From CALMEH01 sp964548225 (GTDB lineage Bacteria; Acidobacteriota; Blastocatellia; Pyrinomonadales; Pyrinomonadaceae): a DNA stretch of 64,000 bases. Positions 22,908 through 30,576 of this stretch are shown piece by piece. Position numbers and translations under genes: made by a program. The notes below the pieces were generated by a model. That model made no database searches. It was not told where the DNA came from and was given only the letters and a program-made list of their open reading frames with translations. Every line of letters starts with the position of its first letter. Position 1 is the stretch's first letter. Location: the NCBI GenBank assembly GCA_964548225.1, contig CAZJQP010000017.1, positions 6,558-70,557 of the forward strand, written 5' to 3'.

Positions 22908-25409
22908 ATGAATACGCAAATGAAGACAAAAACTTATATGTTCATAATCCTCGTCTTGGGATTTATTTGTCTTGCCGTTTCAGCCGTCAATTTTCCGCTT
23001 CACCGCCTCGACTATAAATTTTTCATATTGTTCGCGCTAACTATCGGATTTGGTTCGCGCATCACCTTAGAAATTCCGCGCTTTAAGTCGCACATTGCCG
23101 TTTCAGATATTTTTATTTTTTTTGCATTGCTTTTGTATGGCGGCGAAGTCGCTATCTATTTAGCGGCAATCGAGGCGTTTTTCTCGTCTTGGCGTTTTTG
23201 CAATAAAAAAATTACGGTTTTCTTCAATGCGGCGGTAATGGCTCTTTCAACAAGCGTTGTTTATTTGGTTTTACGGATTTCAGGGCTTTATAGTGAAAGC
23301 AAACTTCACGGCTTCAATGAAGATTTCGACAGTTTTGCGATTGTCCTGTGCGTAATTATGTTGGCACAGTTTATTGCCAATACGACTCTGACTACTATTT
23401 ACGGCTCATTAAAAACCGAAAAGCCGCTTTGGGAAATCTGGAAAACAAAATATGCCTGGACATTTGTAACTTATCTGGTCGGAGCTTTGGGAGCAGGAAC
23501 TTTGATTCAAATGAACGACCATATTGGATTTGGGGTGGTCATTGCTACATTTCCAATAATTTTCTTTGTTTATCTGACCTACCGGATGTATCTGAAAAAC
23601 GTCGAAATGGCTACTTCGCAAGCTGAACAAGCCGAACAACATGCCGAAATTTTGGAAAAACAATCCGCCGCACTGAAAAAGAGTGAAGAAAGATTTCGCA
23701 GTGCGTTTGATTATGCACCGATCGGCATTGCTTTGGTTGCCCCGAATGGAAATTGGCTCAAGGTAAATCACGCTCTTTGCCAGATTTTGGGCTATACGGA
23801 AGAAGAATTTCTTTCCACCGATTTTCATTCGATGCTTTTTAAGGAAGATTTAGGCACGACGCTGATAAAAATTCACGACCTCGCCACGGGCAAAATTGCC
23901 AACTACCAGATGGAACAAAGATATATTCATAAAAATGGCGAAACCGTCTGGGCTTCGTGGAGCGTTTCATTGGCAAGCGAATCGGAGCAATCGAATTTAA
24001 TTTTTCAAATTCAAGATATTACGGACAAAAAATTAGCTGAAGAAAAATTGCAATACGAAGCCACACACGACGCACTCACCGGTCTTCCGAACCGCGCATT
24101 TTTTCTGCAACGTCTTGAAACCGCTCTGCAAGACTCTCAAGAAAATCCGCTTTACAAAGTTAGTGTTCTGTTTATTGATCTCGACCGATTTAAAATCGTT
24201 AATGATTCGCTCGGACATTTAATCGGCGACCAGCTTCTAATTGGAATTTCTGAACGTCTGCGCGATTGTTTGCGTCCTTCGGATATTGTTGCACGGCTCG
24301 GCGGCGATGAATTTACGATTCTTGTCAAAGGCAATCATCGGGAAAAAGAAGTCATTAATATAGCCGAACGCATCAAGGAAAAATTTGCCATTCCGTTTAA
24401 TTTGAGCGGTCAAGAAGTTTATAGTTCGGCAAGCATCGGCATTCTTCATGCTTCGGAAAATCATACGACATCAGCCGATCTTTTGCGCGATGCGGACACA
24501 GCGATGTATCAAGCGAAACGTGCCGGAAAAGCAAGACACGAAGTTTTCGATGAGCAGATGTTCAAAGCCGCTAAAGAAACCTTACAACTTGAAAATGATT
24601 TGCGCCGCGCTATCGAACGCAATGAAATTTGTGTTTATTATCAACCGATTCATTCGATTTCAAGCGGCAGAGTTTTAGGCTTTGAAGCTCTCGCTCGATG
24701 GCAACATCGTGATTTCGGCTGGATTGCGCCGAATAAATTCATTCCTCTGGCAGAAGAAATCGGTTTAATTGACCGCCTCGGTGAACAGATAATGCGACTT
24801 GCCTGTTCGGAAATGCGACTTTTGAAGGAAAACACAATTGGCGGCGAAGAGTTGATTTTAAATGTCAATCTTTCGTGCAAACAATTTAAACAGCCGAATT
24901 TAGTGCAAAATATCAAACAAATTTTGGAAGAAACGAATTTTCCGGCAGACAGGTTGAAAATCGAAATCACCGAATCCGTATTTTTTGAGCATAAGGATAC
25001 GGCAGTTAAAATGCTCAATGATCTGCGCGATCTCGGCATTGAGATAAATATTGACGATTTCGGCACAGGCTATTCAAATCTGAGTTATTTGATGCAGCTT
25101 CCGATTTCGACTCTAAAAATTGACCGCACGTTTATTGAGCCGATAAAACAAGCTGACAGCAATGTCGAAATTGTTCAAACAATCGTGATGCTCGCGCAAA
25201 ACCTCGGAATGAAAGTCATTGCCGAAGGCGTTGAAACCGAAATCCAACTCGAACAACTCAAAAAATTCAACTGCGAAATCGCTCAGGGCTATTTCTTTTC
25301 AAAACCGATGAGTTTTGAAAAGACGCAAGAATTTTTAGGCACGGAAATCAAAATTAATTTACCGCCTCACCATTTTGAAGATATTTCCGTGGTATCAATG
25401 ATTCAATAA
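22908..25409 (+). CDS. Membrane-bound PAS-GGDEF-EAL cyclic-di-GMP protein
   Basis: The 833 residues start with about seven to eight membrane helices (1-225), a coiled coil (about 230-262), a PAS domain (about 265-380, RFRSAFDYAPIGIALVAPNG), a GGDEF domain with intact motif at 465-469 (ARLGGDEFTIL), and an EAL domain (about 562-815) with EAL at 592 (GFEALARWQ), NVNLSCKQF, DDFGTGYSNLSYL and AEGVETE. Both catalytic motifs are whole, so it could make or degrade c-di-GMP, controlled by the membrane and PAS sensors. It begins after the second S8-GNAT cassette; its end overlaps the globin gene on the opposite strand by 15 bp. Confidence 0.93.
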   Translation: MNTQMKTKTYMFIILVLGFICLAVSAVNFPLHRLDYKFFILFALTIGFGSRITLEIPRFKSHIAVSDIFIFFALLLYGGEVAIYLAAIEAFFSSWRFCNKKITVFFNAAVMALSTSVVYLVLRISGLYSESKLHGFNEDFDSFAIVLCVIMLAQFIANTTLTTIYGSLKTEKPLWEIWKTKYAWTFVTYLVGALGAGTLIQMNDHIGFGVVIATFPIIFFVYLTYRMYLKNVEMATSQAEQAEQHAEILEKQSAALKKSEERFRSAFDYAPIGIALVAPNGNWLKVNHALCQILGYTEEEFLSTDFHSMLFKEDLGTTLIKIHDLATGKIANYQMEQRYIHKNGETVWASWSVSLASESEQSNLIFQIQDITDKKLAEEKLQYEATHDALTGLPNRAFFLQRLETALQDSQENPLYKVSVLFIDLDRFKIVNDSLGHLIGDQLLIGISERLRDCLRPSDIVARLGGDEFTILVKGNHREKEVINIAERIKEKFAIPFNLSGQEVYSSASIGILHASENHTTSADLLRDADTAMYQAKRAGKARHEVFDEQMFKAAKETLQLENDLRRAIERNEICVYYQPIHSISSGRVLGFEALARWQHRDFGWIAPNKFIPLAEEIGLIDRLGEQIMRLACSEMRLLKENTIGGEELILNVNLSCKQFKQPNLVQNIKQILEETNFPADRLKIEITESVFFEHKDTAVKMLNDLRDLGIEINIDDFGTGYSNLSYLMQLPISTLKIDRTFIEPIKQADSNVEIVQTIVMLAQNLGMKVIAEGVETEIQLEQLKKFNCEIAQGYFFSKPMSFEKTQEFLGTEIKINLPPHHFEDISVVSMIQ

Positions 25410-25832
25410 ATTTGCTTTCCCGTTTGGTTGACGACTGCCTTCCTTCATTGCTTGTGCAAGTAGGCTGTAAATTACCGTCCACGCTTCTCTGGTTGACGCG
25501 GTAAATTCCTTGCTCAAAGCTTTTTCAAACGTCCACATAAGAGCCGCGCCGACCGTTTCATAATGAACATCTTCGACACCATAATCGGCGTGTCGCGCTC
25601 CTAACGCCTGAACTTGCGGAATGATTTCTTCAATTTGTTCGAGATTTTCGACCGTATATGCAATGACCTGCATCAATTTTTTCCCTTGTTCATAAACATC
25701 GCCTTTGAAAAGTCCGCGCAGTTTGGGATCAAGCTCAAATAGTTTGGCATAAAACAAAGCCGCCGCCTTTTCCGCAATCGGTTCGATTTTCCCGAAACTC
25801 GTTTTGACTAAATTTATTTGTTTGCTCGTCAT
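25395..25832 (-). CDS. Single-domain globin
   Basis: The 145 residues form a bacterial haemoglobin: LVKTSFGKIEPIAEKAAALFY in helices A-B, FELDPKLRGLFKGD with the CD Phe, and the proximal His in LGARHADYGV, then YETVGAALMWTFEKAL and EAWTVIYSLLAQAM. No reductase or sensor domain is attached, so it is Vitreoscilla-type. Roles known in the family include oxygen delivery and NO detoxification; which applies cannot be read. Its tail overlaps the GGDEF-EAL gene by 15 bp, a convergent arrangement that may tie their transcript ends. Confidence 0.92.
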   Translation of the reverse strand: MTSKQINLVKTSFGKIEPIAEKAAALFYAKLFELDPKLRGLFKGDVYEQGKKLMQVIAYTVENLEQIEEIIPQVQALGARHADYGVEDVHYETVGAALMWTFEKALSKEFTASTREAWTVIYSLLAQAMKEGSRQPNGKANLLNH

Positions 25833-26036
25833 AAAATCTCCAACGCCAAATCGAACTAACCCTCAATTTTCGCGCCGATATTTTCAAGGCGTAAGCTGTT
25901 CTATTTCACCGCAATATAAATTTGCAGTTTCTTTCAACCGTCTCGGCAAACTAAGGCGCAATAATCGGGCGAAAACTATCATCGGCGGCGAAATATTTTC
26001 AGTTTTTTTTTATTTGTGATAAATTTGACTTCTCAG

Positions 26037-26603
26037 ATGAAATCGCCCGACACAGAAAATTTAACCGAACTGCTTGCGGCTTGGAGCGATGGTGATGAGC
26101 TTGCTTTAGAAAAACTCGCGCCGATGGTTCACGCCGAACTGCATCGCTTGGCACGCGGCTATATGAACCGTGAGCGTGAAAATCACGTTCTTCAAACTTC
26201 CGCGCTGATAAATGAAGCGTATCTGCGGCTGATTGATTGGAAAGCGGTCAAATGGCAAAACCGCGCCCATTTTTTCGGCGTAGCGGCGAGTATGATGCGT
26301 CGCATTTTGGTTGATTTTGCCCGTCAACGTCCGCGTGTCGAAGGCAATAGTGCGGAACATTTTGCGCTTGACGAAGCCTTACAAATTTCTGCCGGAAAAG
26401 ATGCTGATTTGATTGCGTTGAACGAAGCTCTGAAATCGTTGGCGCAAGTTGATGAACGCAAAGCGCGGATTGTCGAACTTCGTTTTTTCGGCGGTTTGAC
26501 GGTCGAAGAAACGGCGGAAGTGTTAAATATTTCCGGCATAACCGTAATGCGCGAATGGCAAAAGGCGCGGGCTTGGTTATTATGCGAATTAACCGAAAAT
26601 TAG
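26037..26603 (+). CDS. ECF RNA polymerase sigma factor, Sig-70_X6 type
   Basis: A 188-residue sigma-70-like factor from ATG 26037 (MKSPDTENLTELLAAWSDGD); a GTG at 26016 is an alternative start. Region 2 is MVHAELHRLARGYMNRERE with LQTSALINEAYLRLIDW and WQNRAHFFGVAASMMRRIL; region 4 is VDERKARIVELRFFGGLTVEETAEVL plus VMREWQKARAWL. This subtype in Acidobacteria and Planctomycetes is normally next to a Ser/Thr kinase, and such a kinase follows here at 27707, although 1.1 kb of repeats separates them. It probably directs genes controlled through that kinase. Confidence 0.92.
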   Translation: MKSPDTENLTELLAAWSDGDELALEKLAPMVHAELHRLARGYMNRERENHVLQTSALINEAYLRLIDWKAVKWQNRAHFFGVAASMMRRILVDFARQRPRVEGNSAEHFALDEALQISAGKDADLIALNEALKSLAQVDERKARIVELRFFGGLTVEETAEVLNISGITVMREWQKARAWLLCELTEN

Positions 26604-26639
26604 CCGCAAATTACCCGAAATTAACTAATAGTGCAAAAT

Positions 26640-26957
26640 TATTTTTAAGATAAAACCACAAAAACACACGAAACAACACGAAAATTGCCTAGTTTTTTTC
26701 TTGTTTCGTGCCGTTTCGTGTAATTTCGTGGTAAAAAAAACTAAGAAGCTGTTTGAAAACTCAAAAAATACTTGTCGCACGAGCTGAACTTGTTCGCTGT
26801 TACTTTTTACTTGTTCCTGGATTTTCAAAAGAAATCTGCTTTTTACTGAAAAACAGGTAATAGAGAACAGGTAACAAGGAACAGGTGAGAACCACCGTCT
26901 TCGACCATTTTATGAGTTTTCAAACAGCTTCTAAAGTTCGAGTTTGAACACAGCTTC
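26640..26957. repeat. Damaged CACGAA-word palindromic element carrying a nested miniature element
   Basis: ACCACAAAAACACACGAAAC words at about 26654 and their complement ending TTTCGTGGTAA at about 26734 form an imperfect hairpin. The element would end at 26957 with GTTTGAACACAGCTTC, as in the 12730-12880 copy, if the nested insertion at 26745-26931 is removed. Its left terminus is not clear. Confidence 0.55.
26745..26931. mobile_element. 187-bp miniature element, GAAGCTGT ends, TAA duplication
   Basis: Ends GAAGCTGTTTGAAAACTC and GAGTTTTCAAACAGCTTC are perfect inverted repeats of 18 bp, flanked by TAA at 26742-26744 and 26932-26934. The interior holds AACAGGTAA and TTACTTGTTCCT words in inverted order. 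No coding capacity. It interrupts the right part of the CACGAA-type element. Confidence 0.82.
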
Positions 26958-26959
26958 TA

Positions 26960-27450
26960 CACACTAGAAGTTGTCATTCCTACCTTAGAAGATGTTTTAA
27001 CCCTCTAAAAAGCCGGATGATTGCGAGCAGATTATCAATTATCAATTATCAATTATCAATTATATGTTTGGGGTTTATAAGTATAACCCCGATAATTTAA
27101 TGGATAATTGGAAATTGATAATTGATAATGCCGTGTTTTGCTTACTAATCATCTTGAGCTTTAAAACAGCTTCTTAGAAAATCCAATTCCTAGCCTAGAA
27201 AATCCAATTCCTAGCCTAGAAAATCCAATTCCTACCCTAGAACTTGCTTTTCCTAGCCTAGAACTTGCTTTTTCTAGCCTAGAACTTGCTATTTCTAGGC
27301 TAGAACTTGCTATTTCTAGGCTAGGAATTGAATGAACTAGGCTAGGAATTGAATGAACTAGGCTAGGAATTGGATTTTCTAGGCTGGGAATGACAACTTC
27401 CGGGCGGGAAATTGTGTTGTCTAGGGCAGGAAAAGTGTTTTCCGAGCTGG
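26960..27450. repeat. 21-bp tandem array 3 built on a 14-bp palindrome, interrupted by a miniature element
   Basis: Cores such as TTCCTAGCCTAGAA and TTTCTAGGCTAGGA start at 27187, 27208, 27229, 27250, 27271, 27292, 27313, 27334, 27355 and 27376, then degenerate to about 27450. Seven-base linkers (AATCCAA, CTTGCTT, CTTGCTA, ATTGAAT) come in adjacent pairs. Two further units precede the miniature element at 26988-27173. The left and right halves are reverse complements (GTTGTCATTCC on the left, GGGAATGACAAC on the right), so the whole array is also a large inverted repeat. Confidence 0.9.
26988..27173. mobile_element. 186-bp miniature element inside array 3, TTA duplication
   Basis: Ends GAAGATGTTTTAACCCTC and GAGCTTTAAAACAGCTTC, flanked by TTA at 26985-26987 and 27174-27176. 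Joining the flanks restores the 21-bp phase of the array, which confirms insertion. The interior (AAGCCGGATGATTG, ATTATCAATT words, GGATAATTGG) is the reverse complement of parts of 5229-5655, without the nested 247-bp element. Confidence 0.85.
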
Positions 27451-27544
27451 ATAAAAGAGAAATTGCCGCTAGGTAATGTCCTAATCTTGTGGGAATATTA
27501 TTAGTAAATGGTTGGGTAGAATTAATTTGATAAGAAAAAATATT

Positions 27545-27625
27545 TTTAAGTTAAAACCACAAAACAACACAAAAATCCACAAAAGATATTCACTCTTTTT
27601 GTGGATTTTTGTGGTTAAAATTCAT
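27545..27625. repeat. Inverted repeat of CACAAAA words upstream of the kinase
   Basis: AACCACAAAACAACACAAA with ATCCACAAAA on the left and TTTTGTGGATTTTTGTGGTT on the right form a strong hairpin about 80 bp before the kinase start. The remaining text to 27706 is AT-rich and probably holds the kinase promoter. Confidence 0.75.
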
Positions 27626-27706
27626 AAAATAGTTCTGTCTCCTTAAACAAATTATTTTCGATGATTTTTTTCGAGCTTATCGTCTTATTCGCGGCTAAAA
27701 ATTTTA

Positions 27707-30565
27707 ATGAATCAAGAACGCTGGAAACAAATTGATGAGCTTTTCGATGCCGCGCTGGATTTGCCGGAAGCCGAGCGCGAGGCGTTTTTGTCTGAAAAAA
27801 CGAACGGTGATGACGAACTTAAAAACAAACTTTTAAAACTTCTCAAAGCAACCACGACCGCTGATTTTATGGAAAAATCAGCGATGGGCATTGCCGCACG
27901 AAATCTGGCAGACGAAAAAACCATCGTTATCGAACGAAATTTTATTGGGCAAAATCTTGGCACATACCGCATCGAAAAACAAATCGGCGCGGGCGGAATG
28001 GGCGAGATTTATCTGGCAACTGACGAAAAACTTAATCGTCAAGTCGCGCTCAAAATTTTGCCCGCCGAATACACGACAAACGACGAGCGTTTGAAGCGTT
28101 TCGAGATGGAAGCCCGTGCCATTTCCGCGCTCAATCATCCGAATATCGTAACAATTCACGATGTCGGCAACGAAAGCGGCGTAAATTTTATCGCTACCGA
28201 ATACGTTGAAGGCAAAACAATTCGTGAATTAATCGGTGAAAAACCATCGCTTGCCGAGATTCTTGCCGTAATGCTGCAAGTTTGCGACGCACTCGCCGTT
28301 GCTCACGCCGCCGGAATCATTCACCGCGACATCAAGCCGGAAAATATTATGATTCGCCCTGATGGTTATGTGAAAATTCTTGATTTCGGTTTGGCAAAAC
28401 TCAGCGACATCAAAAAAAAAGCAACCGACAATTTTACACACACCGCAAAAGGCATCATCATCGGCACGCCCGCATATATGTCGCCCGCGCAAGTTACGGA
28501 CGGAAATATTGATCATCGCACCGATTTATGGAGTGTCGGCGTTGTGCTTTATGAGCTTTTGACCGGCTTTAATCCGTATAAAAAAGAATCGCGGCGAGCA
28601 ACTTTTCAAGCAATTTTAACAGAAGAACCGCCGCTTGCCGGAACGCTGAACGCCGAAGTTTCAGGCGAATTAGACAGAATTTTATACAAATCTCTCGAAA
28701 AAGATGCGGATTTATGCTATCAAACCGCTTCGGATTTACGCGCCGATTTGAAGCGCGTCCGCCGCGAGATTGATTCATCCGCAAATCAGAAATTTTTTTT
28801 AACGCAAAGACGCAAAGACGCGGGGACACTGAGATATTTTTTGCCTTTTGCCTTTTTACTTTTTACTTTGAGCGTAGCGATTTGGTATTTCGTTTTTCGT
28901 CAAAGCGAATCGGACGCAGTTGATTGGACGCAGGCGACAAAAGTTCAGCTTACCGACCGTGCCGGAACGGAGATTTTTCCGACGCTTGCGCCGGACGGAA
29001 AATCTTTCGTTTTTGCGGCAAAAACCGAGCGTGGCGACTATGACCTTTTCGCGCAACGCATCGGCGACAAACGAGCGCGAAGCATCACCGAAGATTCGCC
29101 CTTTGACGACACGCAACCGACTTTTTCGGCAGACGGCGAGCGCATCGCTTTTCATTCGGAACGCGGCGGCGCGGGCGGAATTTATGTGGCAAGTGCCACA
29201 GGCGAAAATGCGCGGCGCGTTGCCGATTTCGGCTTTCATCCGTCTTGGTCACCCGATGGCAAAGAATTAGTCGTCAGCACCTTTGGCAAAGAACTTCCCG
29301 ACACTCGCAACGGACGACCCAGCGAACTTTGGATAATCAATGTCGAAACGGGCGCGAAACGGCTTCTAATCGGTGCGGATGCAATGCAACCGACGTGGTC
29401 GCCCGACGGAAAATTTGTTGCTTACTGGTTTTATCCGCCGAATGTCGGCAGACGCGACATCGGCATCGTTTCGGTGAACGGCGGTGAACCGGTTGTCATT
29501 ACCAAAGACGGCACGACAAATTGGAATCCGGTTTGGTCGCCCGACGGAAATTTTTTGTATTTCGCTTCCGACCGCGGCGGTAATATGAGTTTCTGGCGTG
29601 TCCCGTTTAAAACCGGCAAACCAACGGGCGAACCGGAAGCCGTCGTTACGCCTGCCAAATACAGCCGACATCTTGCTTTTTCGCGTGATGGCAATCGTTT
29701 GATTTTCGTTTCGACCGACAACAGATCGAATATTCAAGCCGTCGGATTTAATCCGCAAACCGAAAAAATCAGCGGCGCACCGTTTTGGATTACAACCGGC
29801 GACCGCGAAGTTTCGCGCCCTGAACTTTCGCCCGACGGAACGCAGTTCGTCTATCGCATTTCGCGCCGCACACAAGACGATATTGTCGTCATCAACCGTG
29901 ACGGCTCGAACCAGCGCGATTTGACAAACGATGCGGCTTTTGACCGTTATCCGCGCTGGTCGCCCGATGGCAAGCGCATCGCTTTCGTTTCCGACCGGAG
30001 CGGAATTTACGAAATTTGGACGATTAATGCAGACGGCACGAATCTGCGACAAATTACTTTTGCGGGCAAGGAAAGCACTTCATTTCCGATATGGTCGCCT
30101 GATGGAAAACGCATTTTGTATCGTAGTGCGCCACACACTTACATCATTGACGCAGACAAAAATTGGAACGAACAAACGCCTCAAAAGTTGCCCGATTTTG
30201 ACCCGACTGACCGACAGCGTTTTGTCGTTTGGGATTGGTCGTCCGATAGCTCACGGCTTGTCGGCAGCATCAGCGGCGCACCAATGAATGCGGGTAATTT
30301 TTCGTTCACGGAAAACCGCTACGAAACAGTTGCCAAAATGGACAGTTTTCCAAGATGGTTGCCTGACAGTCGCCGCATTATCTATGGCTACGAAAATCGT
30401 TTCTACATCGCCGACACGACTGCGAAAAAGCCGCGTGAACTCGATATTCGCCCGACTGACCAAATCCAAGACATCGGCATCAGCCGCGATGGACGCTTAA
30501 TTTACTACACGCTCTTTTCGAGCGAATCCGATATTTGGCTATTGGACAATTCGGTCAATCAGTAA
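27707..30565 (+). CDS. Membrane Ser/Thr protein kinase with C-terminal WD40-like (PD40/TolB) propeller
   Basis: The 952 residues begin with the acidobacterial kinase leader (WKQIDELFDAALDLPEAERE), then a Hanks-type kinase (about 85-350): IGAGGMGEIYLA glycine loop, VALKIL Lys, IIHRDIKPENIMI catalytic loop, ILDFGLAKL, and GTPAYMSPAQ where the usual E of APE is Q. A membrane helix (about 376-397) leads to an outside beta-propeller with repeated WSPDGK phrases (for example WSPDGKFVAYWF and WSPDGKRIAFVSDRSG). It probably senses an external ligand and signals to the ECF sigma factor upstream. Residues about 362-375 (LTQRRKDAG) come from a dispersed DNA repeat. Confidence 0.93.
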   Translation: MNQERWKQIDELFDAALDLPEAEREAFLSEKTNGDDELKNKLLKLLKATTTADFMEKSAMGIAARNLADEKTIVIERNFIGQNLGTYRIEKQIGAGGMGEIYLATDEKLNRQVALKILPAEYTTNDERLKRFEMEARAISALNHPNIVTIHDVGNESGVNFIATEYVEGKTIRELIGEKPSLAEILAVMLQVCDALAVAHAAGIIHRDIKPENIMIRPDGYVKILDFGLAKLSDIKKKATDNFTHTAKGIIIGTPAYMSPAQVTDGNIDHRTDLWSVGVVLYELLTGFNPYKKESRRATFQAILTEEPPLAGTLNAEVSGELDRILYKSLEKDADLCYQTASDLRADLKRVRREIDSSANQKFFLTQRRKDAGTLRYFLPFAFLLFTLSVAIWYFVFRQSESDAVDWTQATKVQLTDRAGTEIFPTLAPDGKSFVFAAKTERGDYDLFAQRIGDKRARSITEDSPFDDTQPTFSADGERIAFHSERGGAGGIYVASATGENARRVADFGFHPSWSPDGKELVVSTFGKELPDTRNGRPSELWIINVETGAKRLLIGADAMQPTWSPDGKFVAYWFYPPNVGRRDIGIVSVNGGEPVVITKDGTTNWNPVWSPDGNFLYFASDRGGNMSFWRVPFKTGKPTGEPEAVVTPAKYSRHLAFSRDGNRLIFVSTDNRSNIQAVGFNPQTEKISGAPFWITTGDREVSRPELSPDGTQFVYRISRRTQDDIVVINRDGSNQRDLTNDAAFDRYPRWSPDGKRIAFVSDRSGIYEIWTINADGTNLRQITFAGKESTSFPIWSPDGKRILYRSAPHTYIIDADKNWNEQTPQKLPDFDPTDRQRFVVWDWSSDSSRLVGSISGAPMNAGNFSFTENRYETVAKMDSFPRWLPDSRRIIYGYENRFYIADTTAKKPRELDIRPTDQIQDIGISRDGRLIYYTLFSSESDIWLLDNSVNQ
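28794..28822. repeat. CGCAAAGA-word repeat inside the kinase coding sequence
   Basis: These 29 bases are identical to 1359-1387 in the nadC-rluB spacer. Here they are read in frame as part of the juxtamembrane linker, just before the membrane helix. Confidence 0.85.
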
Positions 30566-30576
30566 CTTATTCTTTC

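Noticed and set aside
4880..27450. 21-bp arrays considered as CRISPR
   Set aside because: Cores and linkers are too short (14 and 7 bp), linkers recur, and no cas gene is present.
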